A stretch of 64,000 nucleotides of DNA from Magnaporthiopsis rhizophila (lineage: Eukaryota; Ascomycota; Sordariomycetes; Magnaporthales; Magnaporthaceae), in NCBI GenBank assembly GCA_003049465.1, contig PYSS01000059.1:124001-188000 (forward strand), read 5' to 3'. This document shows positions 53,689 through 64,000 of this stretch, piece after piece. Position 1 is the stretch's first letter, and each line of letters begins with the position of its first letter. Made by a program: the position numbers and the translations under genes. Under the pieces are notes generated by a model. That model was not told the DNA's origin. It made no database searches and saw only the letters and a program-made list of their open reading frames with translations.

Positions 53689-55185
53689 GTGTCGCTGACG
53701 TGATTCCGGTGGTCCGGGAGAAGAGGATCAAGTCTTCCGCGGGACACTAGCTGCTCCTCAAACGAACCTTGCGGTGTCCGTTTGAGAGAGTAGGCCCACA
53801 GGAACGGGGTCGGGAGGTGCGGGTTGCTGGTTCTCTATCGAGGCAGGTTGGGTCTAACGTCTCGCCGAAGGGGACGTTAGGGGGGTCGGGCGGGGACGGG
53901 GAGAAGGAAGATCTTTGACGAGGGAATGGTGACTGTGTTTTGGGGACTCGACCGAGGTCGGAGGTTGGGCTGTGTGGTCTCGTGTCCGACGAGGGGCACG
54001 GAGAGATGCTAACGCGGCTGGCTGGCGGGAGAGGGTGTCATTCGGGGATGGATGCGAGACGGACGGTTCGGCTCCAAGGTCGAGGGACTTCTACAGCTGA
54101 TATATCGTCAGAACTTTGGGCGAGGTTCGTTCGAGTCACTGCCGGCCGAAGACGACGACACAGGCAGCGAGGCAGAGTAAGAGGGACAGCACGCGGCAGA
54201 AAGGCGGCAGGGGAGAGATGGAGCAAGGGGGATGCCTGGGACGGCAGGGTTCGAGAAGCCGGGTCTTGTTCGAGTCGAAAACACCAGCCGTGCGCAAGAC
54301 CCTGAGAGAAGAAAGAGGCAGCATAACGGCACGTACCTTGCAGCGTCCGCCGTCTGGAAGCTATCCGTGCGGAAAATCTCGCGTGGGCACCTCCAGCGTC
54401 GATCCTTGGGAGCTGACTAGACGGCGCAAAAGATTGCCCGGTTTGTGTTATTTTTGAATGACAAGAAGAGACGGTTCCTCGAAGCACGAATCGCCAACGA
54501 GGAGAGGAAAAGCAGGTACCTAAGTAATTGCTGGGGGCGAGAACGAGATCAGGTCAGAGAGCTGGAGCGACGAGAGGAAAAGCTCGGGTCGGTGAGAGAT
54601 TTTGCGGATGATGGTTGGGTTGCGTCGCACCCAGTTTTATTTTTATTTTTATTTTTTTTTTACCTTTTCGTAACAAATTGATTTCCAGGTTTGCTTGTTG
54701 CTACGTACCCCTGACTGGCGGGCGGACCGATTCAGGGCTGAAAATTCTGGTGGACCTGCTGCAGCACCTGCGCTAAACCTTGGCGGGTGATCGGCGCAGC
54801 GGTTGGCCATCTCGATCCCGCCAAAACCTAAGCGAGGGCAAAAAAACGTCGTCGCCCCTCCCCCGTGATGGACCACGTGCAAAACATTGGACGGGCAGAA
54901 CGCTCAATCCCATCGAACGCGATCTGACAGCACCCTAGGCCTTGGCGCCGGTGTCCGCGGGGAGCCTCCTTTCAATGTGCTCGCGTGCCATTTGCCTGAC
55001 ATGGAACACAAGCAGCCGCCAGTCATTCATGGGTTCGTGTCGTCTGCCCATTGTCATGACAAAGGACCGTGGCCCGTTGGGCGTCGCGGAGGAAAATCAC
55101 CTGCGGTTTGTTTCAGTGTACGTAGCAAGCGCCCGGGCGTTGGGTGCAGATAATAACGCATTATATCCCCCCCCCCCCCCCCCCC

Positions 55186-55230
<45 letters not shown>

Positions 55231-55361
55231 ACGGCACCCAATGCAAGATTACCTGGGGGCTGCGCCCAACCTGGAACCGGGGGAGCAGACCCAAGAGTCG
55301 AGTCAGTCCATGGGGACCCTATCTTGCCACGTACGCTGCCGGCACCCGCCCGGCTAGACCG
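53689..55361. other. SPE2 leader/promoter and homopolymer junction
   Basis: About 1.7 kb without a gene. A good minus-strand donor AAGGTACGT (first intron base 54336) suggests a 5' UTR intron in SPE2 and a long leader with several upstream ATGs. A (T)n-rich run lies at 54640-54661, and C20 followed directly by A43 at 55167-55229. Confidence 0.45.
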
Positions 55362-56393
55362 CTATCCGCCCGCCCGGATCGCAGCAACCACATCCGCCGT
55401 AATACGCTTGAACGTGGGTGCGAGGGAGCAGTCTGGGTACTTTTCCACGAGGGTCTCATGCTCCTTGGCATCGGCTGAAGTGGCCCCGGCATCGATCGCC
55501 CCTAGTGTCGCGGCCCGGGCGGCTGTTCCCGGCGTCCCATCCTGACTGCCACCGCTGCTGCCACTAGGGCCAGTCGGCGCCTCGTATCTAGGCCGTCGTC
55601 CCGACTCGATCAGCTCGACAAATACCGGGTCGATGGGTACCCTGCCAAGAAACGGGACGCCAAAGTCGGTGGCCATGACCTCACCGCCGCCCGACATGAA
55701 GATGTTGGTGCGCTCGCCGCAGCACGGGCACACAAACCCGCTCATGTTCTCGACCACGCCGAGCACGGGGATGGCCGTCTTGCGGCAAAAGTTGAGCTCC
55801 TTGCGCACGTCGGCCGTGGCCACGGCCTGCGGCGTCGTCACCACCACGGCGCCCGCCAGCTGGCCGGGCGCCGTCTTCTGCTGCAGCGTCTCGGCCAGCG
55901 AGATGTGCTCGTCGCTGGTGCCGGGCGGCGTGTCGACCAGGAGGAAGTCGGTGTCGCCCCAGAGCACGTCCGACAGGAACTGGCGCACCATGGCCGTCTT
56001 CTTGGGGCCGCGCCAGACCACGGCGTCGCCGCGGTTCTGCAAAAGGAAGCCCAGGCTCATGACGCGCAACGCACCCACTCCCCTTGCCGCGTCGGCCTCG
56101 TGCACCGTGATGGGCAGCCAGCCGCCGGGGGCCTGGGTCACCTTGGCCTGCTCGACCGAGAACATGCGCGGGATGTTGGGGCCCGTCAGGTCGACGTCGA
56201 GGACACCGACGGAAAAGCCGGCGAGCGAGAGCGAGAGGGCCAGCTGGGTGGTGACCGAGGACTTGCCCACCCCTCCTTTGCCCGAGAGGATCTGCCGAGA
56301 GGGAGCGACGGTTCAACAAGAGCACAGGAATCGGGTGAACAAGGGAGCAAGCAGGCTCACCAGCACAATGTGCTTGACCCTAGATAGCGACAT
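55362..56393 (-). CDS. CFD1: Cytosolic Fe-S cluster assembly factor Cfd1/NUBP2
   Basis: Exons 56361-56393 (MSLSRVKHIVL) and 55362-56291; a 69-nt intron (GTGAGC...GGCAG) precedes ILSGKGGVGKSSVTTQ. Product 320 residues. Seen: deviant Walker A GKGGVGKSS, switch DVDLTGPNIPRMF, LLVDTPPGTSDEH (Walker B), and NMSGFVCPCCGERTNIF with the C-terminal CxxC that bridges the Fe-S cluster in Mrp/NBP35 ATPases. The lack of an N-terminal four-cysteine motif separates it from Nbp35. With Nbp35 it forms the CIA scaffold. A Ser/Gly insert (SGSSGGSQDGTPG) near the C-terminus is fungal-specific. An in-frame ATG at 56609 would add 72 residues. Confidence 0.93.
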
Positions 56394-56976
56394 GGCTGCG
56401 GCCCTTATTGTGATGCCCCGCACTTCGCCGCGGGGGAGACGAATGGCTGGTGTCGTTGTCGTGGAGAAAGGTGTCACGGTCTCAGGCCTAGGAGCATTGA
56501 TGTTGACGGCTTCCGCAGATGGTGGTGGGAAGAAGTCATGGTGCAGGAGCGACAATTCGGGCTGGACTTTTTGCGGTTTTACGAGGCGTCTGCTGGTTCT
56601 TTTGGCCATGAATTTCTAAGCTGTCGCAACCAGCCCATCCAAGCCGATGACGGAGTTGCCCCAGCCAAGCCTCGATGAAAGCGGGGACCTCTGAAATGCG
56701 CTACCAAAACACGTACAGCCCAATTCCGCGTCGCCAATCGCTGCGCGTCCCACTTGATTACCTTCGCGCGTACTACCTAGTAAATTGAAATCCGACTCCA
56801 CCCGAGCTCAACCTCGATAGCTTCAGCCCCATCTCTTGGATTGGACTCGAGCCTTTCCCACCTAAACCACCTGCATCTGCCTGCGCTACCTACACATCTC
56901 TCCATCGCCAGTCCATTGCTCACCTTCTCTGCCCTCCCGCGTCTTCGTGGTCTTATCCTCCACGCGTCCACTCGCG
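56394..56976. promoter_or_regulatory. Divergent promoter region CFD1 / DUF3716 gene
   Basis: 583 bp between two divergent start codons, partly open in the CFD1 frame (ATG 56609). C/T-rich sequence precedes the right-hand gene. No conserved element was identified. Confidence 0.4.
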
Positions 56977-58114
56977 ATGCCTCCCATGGAGCTTCCAGCC
57001 GAGTTCTTGGATGTGATCAAGGACTCGCCGCATAGTAGCCGCCCCTCCGACGACGACCGAGATTCCATGGACGACAGCGGGGACGACGACGACATCAGCC
57101 CTGCGCCGGCCTCGGCCACCGAGCAGCCCGGCGACAGCGCCCAGGCTGTTTCCGATGTCGACAAGTACGATATGGATCCGCAGGATCTCGACAGCTTCAA
57201 AGTTACCAGTGACATCGTCGTCACGTCACAAGGCCCCACGCAGCAGCACCAGCAGCAGCACCAGCAGCACGCCATGGACGTTGCGCCCGTCGACATCACC
57301 GGCGTCGACATCACCGTCGCTGCCGTGAAAGAGATCCTGGCAGAGCTGGGAGGAAAGCTCAAATCGTCAGAGCGGTTAACCACAATGCTGGGCTTGCCCG
57401 TAGGTTTCAAGCCCGCAAAATCTCTATTGGAACGGGATTTAACACAGTCCACCATGCCAGGCTTTCCGTCCCGCCAAGCTCGCGCCCGTCTGGGCCGGCA
57501 GACGCATCATCTGGGAGCGCGTCATGAACATCGAGGGCATCATGACACAAATTGTCGGCAGCGAATGCCCCGAGCCCTGCAACCGCTGCAGTCTCAACCT
57601 CGGCCCGTTCGAAGGATGCTATACGGTTCCCGGCCTCACGTCATCGTGCGGCAACTGCAGCTACAACTCGCAGTCGCACCGTTGCAGCAATAACCCCAAA
57701 AACGTCGGCAGGGTGCCTATCCCGAGAGGCCCGCGGGGCGGCTCGCCTTATACGCACAAGCGGAAAAAGCCTCACACCTTTCGGGGCGCTGTCACCCCGG
57801 CGGCTGTTGCAACCGGCGCCGGCAGCCTGGCAACGGCGTTTCCATCTACACAGGCCGCTTCCTCAGCCAACGCTGCGCCCAACACTCCTGCGTCCTCGAC
57901 AACGGCAAACAGCGGCGGCGGCGGAGGCAAGTTCATCCTCCAGGCGCCACTTTCGGCCGAGTTCGGGGTGGACGACGCCATGATGCTGCGGCGCGTGCTG
58001 CACGAGGTTGCCGAGCAGCTGATATTTCAGCAGCAGGACACGCGGCGCATCAGGAGGGTGCTGCGCGACCTATCTGGCTCGCTGGAAGACTACGCCAGCG
58101 AGCTGCAGGGCTGA
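56977..58114 (+). CDS. DUF3716 cysteine-motif protein
   Basis: Exons 56977-57399 and 57461-58114 (61-nt phase-0 intron, GTAGGT...GCCAG); 358 residues. The N-terminal about 140 residues are acidic with a QQHQQQHQQH tract. After the splice, AFRPAKLAPVWAGRRIIWER leads into ECPEPCNRCSLNLGPFEGCY and SSCGNCSYNSQSHRCS, a C-x2/3-C...GPF..C...CGNC pattern typical of DUF3716, a fungal domain thought to bind metal. The end is a helical segment (DDAMMLRRVLHEVAEQLIFQ). Such proteins are often expanded in fungi; molecular function unknown. GGGGG and Ala/Ser linkers separate the parts. Confidence 0.82.
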
Positions 58115-58253
58115 TGGAGCTTATCCTTCCATGGCCCACCACGAGTTTCCAATCATTTACCTCTATCAGCACCTAGCAACCCACCTACTTGTTTTGGGGA
58201 CCTAATGACTTTTGCTCCGAGGGGAAAAAGGCCCTCGGGTATGGGAGGACATA

Positions 58254-58286
<33 letters not shown>

Positions 58287-59029
58287 TCCCTAGTTTTCCA
58301 CTTTCTCGGCCCATTTTCCTCTTCGGGATATCTTTCTTCTGGCGTTTATAGGTTCATATTCTTTGGTGATACCCGGGTTATTCTTGTTTTTTTTTTTTAT
58401 ATTTTTTTTTTTTATGATAATGGAGTGGGACGGGCTCGGGAAATGCAAAACGCACAGCACATTTAACTTATTCTATTGGACCCAAACTGGCTGGATGAAA
58501 GAAACCACCTGGAAATATTCGTGATAATAATGGAAACTGCGGCACTGGATAGTGCCTATTCGACGCTACATTTGCTTGCTGGCGCGGGAGTAAGCGGAGG
58601 AGGAATAAGCTGTAGGTCCGTGCTGAGCTGACCGCGGCAAATCGTCGAGGCCAGCAGCTTGGCGTACTTCAACCTAACTTCGCAATTCCAATTGACTCGA
58701 CCCTGACTTGATCCTCCATCTCCTAACTCTAGCGGGCACGCAGTACCTGTCCTCTAGCGGCCCACCATCTCCGTCGCGTCCCGCCTCGGCCGCCCCGACT
58801 AACGATTAACCAGATGACAGCCGCAAACGCGACCAGCGAAACCAAGACGCCGACGCTTTTATTTGGTGTTGAAGAACACACCTCCATCGCCCTAACCACA
58901 CAATTAACCGGATCGCCCGGAACCCCGCCTCGACAGAACGAATAGAATGCCGCAATCGACGCTCGTCAGCCCCAAGACCATGCCATAGCCCTCGCCCTGT
59001 CGGCCGCCTCTCTTCCCCAAAAGACCAGC
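58115..59029. other. Intergenic with poly(T) runs
   Basis: Three-prime UTR of the DUF3716 gene (T28 at about 58256-58285 and T-rich 58388-58413) and the promoter of the next gene. No ORF with support. Confidence 0.4.
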
Positions 59030-61738
59030 ATGGAGGACCCGTGGGGGTCTCCCTGGACCGCGGCTGACGAAGGCACGTCGCCCACGGCAAAGCACACGGC
59101 GCCCCTGGGTCTCGAGCCCCCTCCACGCGCCTTCCTGACCTCGAACGCTCCCTCAATCGGCGTCCCCGGCCTGTCGTACCACTCGCCGTGGGGGCACAAC
59201 GATGACAACGACTTTGGCGCAGCCTGGAATTCCCCCGGCGGCGGCAACGACACTGCCACCGCCGCCGGGTCGCTGTCCACCTGGAGCAGCAGCTGGCACG
59301 GCGGCGATGCCATCACCACACCCGTTTCAGCCGCGGCGGGCAAGGAAAGGTCGAGGGAGAACAGCCTGGCTGCAAAATCGCGAAATGGCAGCGCCGGCAA
59401 GGCCACGAGCCCCGGCATTCCGTCTCCCGTCAGGGCGCTGTCCCGCTCCAGCTCCAACGCGGGCCTACGCCTCCCCTCGGTGTCCCTCGACCCCTGGGCC
59501 TCGGAGCCCTCTGTCGGCAGCAACCTCGAGCGGCCGTCGAGCCCGCCGAGAGCTCCTCACCCGCCGGCCATGCCCTCGCCCACGCGAGTGCCCAGCTCGA
59601 CGGCAAATTTTGACCTGGGGTCTCCACAATGGGATCAGGTGGATGTGGGGGCCATTAAAAGCGGCCCAGACACAAGTGAAGCCAAGGCCGAGACGAAGGA
59701 GACGCGGGGGAGCGCGGAGGCGTCAAAGGACTCGCAGGCAGAAGAACCACGAGAAAGGACACGGCGGTCAAGGGCTTCCTCGGCCTGCTCCAACGATGAC
59801 GACGACGACGACACCAACAGCCGGCTCGACGACACCAGACGACGGCAGGACTCGCCCATCACATCCATCGACGAAGACTCGCGTGCGCGGCCGCTTCCCA
59901 AGTCGCACCGTAGCACGCGATCGGTGGTGGTGCAGCGCAAGGTTTCTTCCAACAAGGTGAAGGACATGGTGGTTTTGTTTGACGGGATTGCCCAGAGAGC
60001 GGCGTCGGAGCCGCCAGAACTGGAAAGAGGCGCAAGGGCCTCGTCGGCAGGTCCTGCCGTCGATGAGGCGAGGCCTTTTACTCCGCCCGGCCGCCGGCCG
60101 AGAAAGGAGCGGAGGGACACGCTGTCGGGCCGCAAGCCACCACCAGATACGCAAGAGAAGGATGAGGGGCTGGCGGCGGGAGAGGATGACGCCGAAGAGG
60201 ATGGAAGCCGACAAGGAGGCAGGAAACACTCGGTGTCGGGGACGCCTACACCAAAGATGCGTCTCCGGGCCTCGGTCTCGCGCGGCCGTTCTGGGTCTCC
60301 CGTCACGTCCACACCGCCGCCGCCACCGCCCAGGAAGACGAACTTTGGCGGGCTGCAGACCAAGTTTGGTCCCGTCCGGTTCGTCCCGGACCTGGCAAAG
60401 GTGGACCTGATCTTTGCCAAGGCGAAACTAGGGCCCGCGGCCGACGTGGCCGACGGCTACGTGCCGGACACGATCCTGCGCGACTGCTTCACCAACGTCT
60501 CGGAGCGCCGGGTCTGGGCCCGCATCTCGCGCTTCGGCAGCGCGCGGCTGCACGACGCCGGCGGTGGCTTTGGCGACGACGACGACGGGTCCTACCGCCG
60601 CGTCACCTGGCCCACATCCGAGGTGCGGGCCGAGACCATCAAGACGGTGCGCCGTTGGATGGAGGAGGGCTTGTTCGCGGGCGGCCGTCCCTCGTTCGGC
60701 GGTGGGCTGGGCGGCGGGGCCAAGGGCAAGGGCAGCATGTTTGGCTGGGACTCTGCCACGGCGTCGGACGAGCCCGCTGTGCGCCTGGACCAGGTCTTTG
60801 CCCAGCGGCGGCTGAAGCGGGAGGCGGCCGCGGCCAAGAGGCAGAGCGCTCCGCCCGGGAGCCCCATGATGGGGCTGCCGCACGTCGTCACCTCGGCGGG
60901 AGCCCCGGCGCCGCCATTGGGGATGCTGCCTGCCACGGCGTCTGCGGCGGCGCCCAGCTTTGGCTGGAGCTCTTCTCCCATCGCGGCGCCGCCGCCTGCG
61001 CCCAGGTCTGCCGTCGGCCCTGCCCGTCCCATGTCCATGTTTGCCTCGTCGCCACTGTCCATTGGTCCCCCGCCGGCGCTGTCAGGATCGGCAGGGAGCG
61101 GAGCGAAACAAGACCAGGCGCAGGGAGCTGGCCTGAACGGCGGCGACGAAGACGACGATGACGATTGGGGCGAGATGATTGCATCGCCACCCGCAACCGG
61201 AAACCCTACCGACCCCACCTTCGGCACGTTCCAGGGCTGGCCGGACACAGCAGACGCTAGTGATGCTCGGAAGACTGCTCTCAATCCCTTGCCGGCAGTT
61301 ATGATGAGCACAGGGGACGCAGCCCCTGAATCCTCGGTCCCGACGTTGACGCAGCCCCTGCCCTCATCGGCTCCGATCAGCACGGTTCCGGTTGCTTCTT
61401 CCTCGGGTGGGAAAGTCGCGCCTAGCGCATCTGTGGAGGCCGATCCGTGGGACCTTTCCTTCTTCGGCCCGGCAGACACGGAGACACAGCCTCAGAAGCC
61501 CCAGGGGACACAGCCTCCCTCGGATACCATTTCTCTAATTCAGCACAAGGGGCCGCCGGTGCCTGGAGTTGCGACACCGGCAGCAGCTACACAAACGCAG
61601 GGGCAACATGTCGTTTCCTTTGCGACACCAGTGTCCGATAGGACAATGACGGCCCCGTCAGACAAGACGGACAACGAGGATGTCCTGGCTCGACAGATTG
61701 TGCAAGGTCTTCCAGATCTATCGTATATGCTGCGCTAG
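59030..61738 (+). CDS. Long disordered protein with acidic-Trp motif
   Basis: Single exon, 902 residues, ATG at 59030 (MEDPWGSPWTAADEG). Most of the chain is low-complexity (Ser/Pro/Asp-rich, poly-Asp, poly-Pro TPPPPPPR). The only conserved-looking block is about residues 440-545: TKFGPVRFVPDLAKVDLIFAK, then VPDTILRDCFTNVSERRVWA, RRVTWPTSEVRAETIKTVRRW. Near the end are DDDDDWGEMIASP, DPTFGTFQGW, ADPWDLSFF and IVQGLPDLSYMLR. Acidic-Trp motifs and DPW/DPF-like peptides are typical of clathrin-adaptor accessory proteins, so a role with AP-1/GGA (Laa2/aftiphilin-like) is possible. That is inference; no known domain is certain. Confidence 0.7.
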   Translation: MEDPWGSPWTAADEGTSPTAKHTAPLGLEPPPRAFLTSNAPSIGVPGLSYHSPWGHNDDNDFGAAWNSPGGGNDTATAAGSLSTWSSSWHGGDAITTPVSAAAGKERSRENSLAAKSRNGSAGKATSPGIPSPVRALSRSSSNAGLRLPSVSLDPWASEPSVGSNLERPSSPPRAPHPPAMPSPTRVPSSTANFDLGSPQWDQVDVGAIKSGPDTSEAKAETKETRGSAEASKDSQAEEPRERTRRSRASSACSNDDDDDDTNSRLDDTRRRQDSPITSIDEDSRARPLPKSHRSTRSVVVQRKVSSNKVKDMVVLFDGIAQRAASEPPELERGARASSAGPAVDEARPFTPPGRRPRKERRDTLSGRKPPPDTQEKDEGLAAGEDDAEEDGSRQGGRKHSVSGTPTPKMRLRASVSRGRSGSPVTSTPPPPPPRKTNFGGLQTKFGPVRFVPDLAKVDLIFAKAKLGPAADVADGYVPDTILRDCFTNVSERRVWARISRFGSARLHDAGGGFGDDDDGSYRRVTWPTSEVRAETIKTVRRWMEEGLFAGGRPSFGGGLGGGAKGKGSMFGWDSATASDEPAVRLDQVFAQRRLKREAAAAKRQSAPPGSPMMGLPHVVTSAGAPAPPLGMLPATASAAAPSFGWSSSPIAAPPPAPRSAVGPARPMSMFASSPLSIGPPPALSGSAGSGAKQDQAQGAGLNGGDEDDDDDWGEMIASPPATGNPTDPTFGTFQGWPDTADASDARKTALNPLPAVMMSTGDAAPESSVPTLTQPLPSSAPISTVPVASSSGGKVAPSASVEADPWDLSFFGPADTETQPQKPQGTQPPSDTISLIQHKGPPVPGVATPAAATQTQGQHVVSFATPVSDRTMTAPSDKTDNEDVLARQIVQGLPDLSYMLR

Positions 61739-63157
61739 ATAGTTTGCTTCATTTTTGGACATCCCTTTGCTTTTATCGCCACATAAGGTTTTAGCGCATC
61801 CGCAGGCAAAACGCTACTGTTCATCGAGTTGCCAGTCTCCCTTTTATGCGCCCGTTTTGGAAACACAAGAACTAAGGGCAAAGTTAAATGTTGTCGTGCA
61901 CAACCCGCATGTTTTAAGGCGTTTGGAGGACGGGCTAAAATAAGCGAACAGGAATGAAATTTTTTTTTTTTTTCTTTCTTTTGCCTTTGCTTAACCGCAT
62001 CGCGACTTCTATGCGATTTGGATTTGGCGTGTGATGTTCGTTTGGAAATGAAACGTCCGTGGCTTGGCGTTCGCAGTCGATGTTTCCTTGACTTGGCCAA
62101 TGGTTGTTTACACCGTCACAAACGTTACTCGGTGAGCCCCTTTGCCTCGCCAGGGGGAATACCGCACACCCGGGTTGGAATCAACTCGTAGCAAACTGGA
62201 GGTATCCGGTCGAGTAGATTTGACGGAGCGATATTTTTCCATGTATGTACAGGTGCAAACTGCCAAAGTAGGAAGTAGGAAAGCCCCTACCAGAAAAATA
62301 ACGTTTTTGATTCCTTTAGGCGCACACGCGTGGGCTTCAGGAGTAACGCTTCACAGACCCGGTGCCATTTCTACCACCTTGCCCCTTTTCCATTTCCTCG
62401 CTCAGGGCGGGGGAATCAGAGGCCGTGTCGAAATTGCGGCTGCACATGTGGCAGGCGGGACTGCAGCATCCCGCACGTCAGACCTGCTTCTGGAAAAGAC
62501 GTCATCTGCACATGGTGTGGTCAGCTACGGTAGTTAACCGACGGTGTACCGGTAGGGGCCTCCCCCTGAGACAGCGGCCGTCCACCAGAGAACATATTTG
62601 ATACCTAGGGGGCTGTACCAATGGGTGGTGGTTTCACCTCGCGGAGAGACTGTTGTCGTCAAGACACGGCCAGACAACAAAAGACCGGTCAGTGTAATTC
62701 GCCGTGTCTACGACTGTCGACGCTGGGTTATGAAGAGGGAGAGCACAGGTGTGCTCTTGTGGGCAAGCTAGACTGGCGGTCTGGAAGGCTCAAAGTGTGG
62801 CAAAGCAATGGATTAACACAGGGGCAACTGCCGGCAGGGTCCGTGTCTGGGCCTCGCTGTGCATCAAAGACCCTCGTCCGGCCGAGGTCGGTGCGCCGAC
62901 GCACCGGCTGGGCTGACAAAAGTGATTATTGCAGCGCGCCTGTATCATTATATGTGTCTGTATATGTATCTGTGTGTATATACTTGTAGTATAGAGGCGG
63001 GGGCTCTCCCTCCTACCCTCGGCCTTGGCAACCTCTCCTACGCGTTCCCCGGAACTAGATCAAGCAAATAGGTCCACTGCATGCGCCCGCAACGCGCTCC
63101 TTGACTGCCCACATACCTCGACTGGAAACCGCAACTTAATATACAGCTATCCCGTAA
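61739..63157. other. Intergenic, nothing coding recognised
   Basis: About 1.4 kb. A poly(T) run lies at 61959-61972 and a TGTATATG-type low-complexity stretch at about 62940-62990. Short ORFs lack motifs. Confidence 0.4.
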
Positions 63158-64000
63158 ATGGCACTGCAGCTAGAGGGCAGGCCGGCTAGGTTTCCGCGAC
63201 GGCAGGTGTTGGCGATACTGTCGATATTGGCGTCTCTGGCCGTGATGTGGCGGACGGCCGGTCCGGCGTGGTCGTCGCTGCATGTGGCGAGTACCCTACC
63301 CTGCCCTACTTACCGAGACGGGGTGAGCTCAACCTAGACGGCAACCAGCTAACAACGGTCGGATTGGATGGTGAGGGTTTAACAGGACTGGGAAGGAGGT
63401 GGCGCCACACAACTCACACTTTATGACATCCCCCCACAGCAGCGGCCCGAATACCCGTCCGGAGCGGCCGTAATCATCGAGACGCGCACGGCGGCGCCCA
63501 ACCTGATCCCTCTGATGCTGCACTTCTCGTCGGTCCTGGGCCCCAACTGGCCCGTCGTGCTCTTCACACCCGAGGGGACCTGGTCGCCTCCGCCGACCAG
63601 CCCGGCTCTGCACCGGGCGCTGGCGGCGGACCGAATCCGGATCCGGCACCTCCCCGCCAACGTGACCGAGTTCGCGACCGCCGCGGCCGTCTCGATCTTT
63701 CTTGCGGACGAGTGGCTGTGGGCGCAGCTGGAGCACGCGCCGCGCGTGCTCATGTTCCAGCTGGACAGCGTGCTCTGCGCAAACGCAAACGGCTCCGTCG
63801 GCGACTTTGCGCACTGGGACCTGGTCGGCGCGCCCATCAGGCAGGGGTACGGGATAGGGTACAACGGCGGCCTGAGCCTGCGGAACCCGCGGCTGATGAG
63901 GCAGATTGCGCGACTGCACGGGCCCGAGTTCAAGCGGGTCAACGCCGCGTTCGACTACGAGGGCAAGCTGCCCAACCATGAGAAGTTTGAGGATCAGTGG
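63158..64000 (+). CDS. DUF5672 glycosyltransferase-like protein, 5' part
   Basis: Exon 1 63158-63322 (55 codons) carries a short basic N-terminus and a signal anchor (VLAILSILASLAVMWRTAG), implying a type II Golgi-like membrane protein. The 117-nt intron (GTGAGC, branch GCTAAC, acceptor at 63439) leads to exon 2, which runs off the right edge. Exon 2 shows AAVIIETRTAAPNLIPLMLH, SSVLGPNWPVVLFTPEG, VLMFQLDSVLC, WDLVGAPIR and YNGGLSLRNPRLM. The last resembles the acceptor-site block of DUF5672 proteins, which look like GT-A glycosyltransferases. The missing C-terminal part is needed to confirm. Confidence 0.85.

Overview
The window is nuclear DNA of a filamentous ascomycete, most probably a Sordariomycete. 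The evidence is G+C-rich coding sequence, many introns of about 50-90 nt with GTRNGY donors and CTNAC branch sites, long poly(T)/poly(A) runs between genes, and fungal families such as Opi1, CYP505, Zn2Cys6 regulators, LaeA-like methyltransferases, DUF3716 and DUF5672. There is no bacterial, phage or CRISPR content. The species cannot be fixed from the sequence.

Layout, left to right. 0-8 kb: the 3' end of an acetoacetate-decarboxylase-like gene; a head-to-head pair of P-loop GTPases with AIG1/GIMAP-like G motifs and coiled-coil C-termini (884-5093); and a predicted membrane protein whose frame carries a TAG. 7.5-14.3 kb: a degenerate minisatellite, an acidic orphan gene, a secreted GMC oxidoreductase and a small secreted cysteine protein. 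14.3-24.2 kb: mostly non-coding, with a DNA ligase IV-like gene, a 72-residue single-TM protein and two copies of a tRNA-like repeat. 24-36 kb: a LaeA-like methyltransferase, a GH43 beta-xylosidase, a PD-(D/E)XK protein flanked by inverted repeat-like sequence, a self-sufficient CYP505 P450-reductase fusion and a DUF1810 protein. 36-64 kb: mainly housekeeping genes (OPI1, AP-1 mu, SPE2, CFD1) mixed with a double-Zn2Cys6 regulator, two polytopic membrane proteins, a DUF3716 protein, a long disordered protein and the 5' part of a DUF5672 glycosyltransferase-like gene.

The genes do not form one pathway. SPE2 (polyamines), OPI1 (phospholipid repression), CFD1 (cytosolic Fe-S assembly) and AP-1 mu (clathrin sorting) are core functions. 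GMC oxidase, CYP505, methyltransferase and GH43 are accessory metabolism but are scattered and lack a backbone synthase, so no biosynthetic cluster is claimed. The best candidate for something undescribed is the divergent AIG1-like GTPase pair with the adjacent membrane protein.

Assembly quality limits two loci. A 21-N gap inside poly(T) lies in the OPI1 intron, and two contig-overlap duplications, each joined by a single N, lie across the first exon and intron of SPE2. Exon boundaries were worked out by hand from splice consensus and frame, without transcript evidence.
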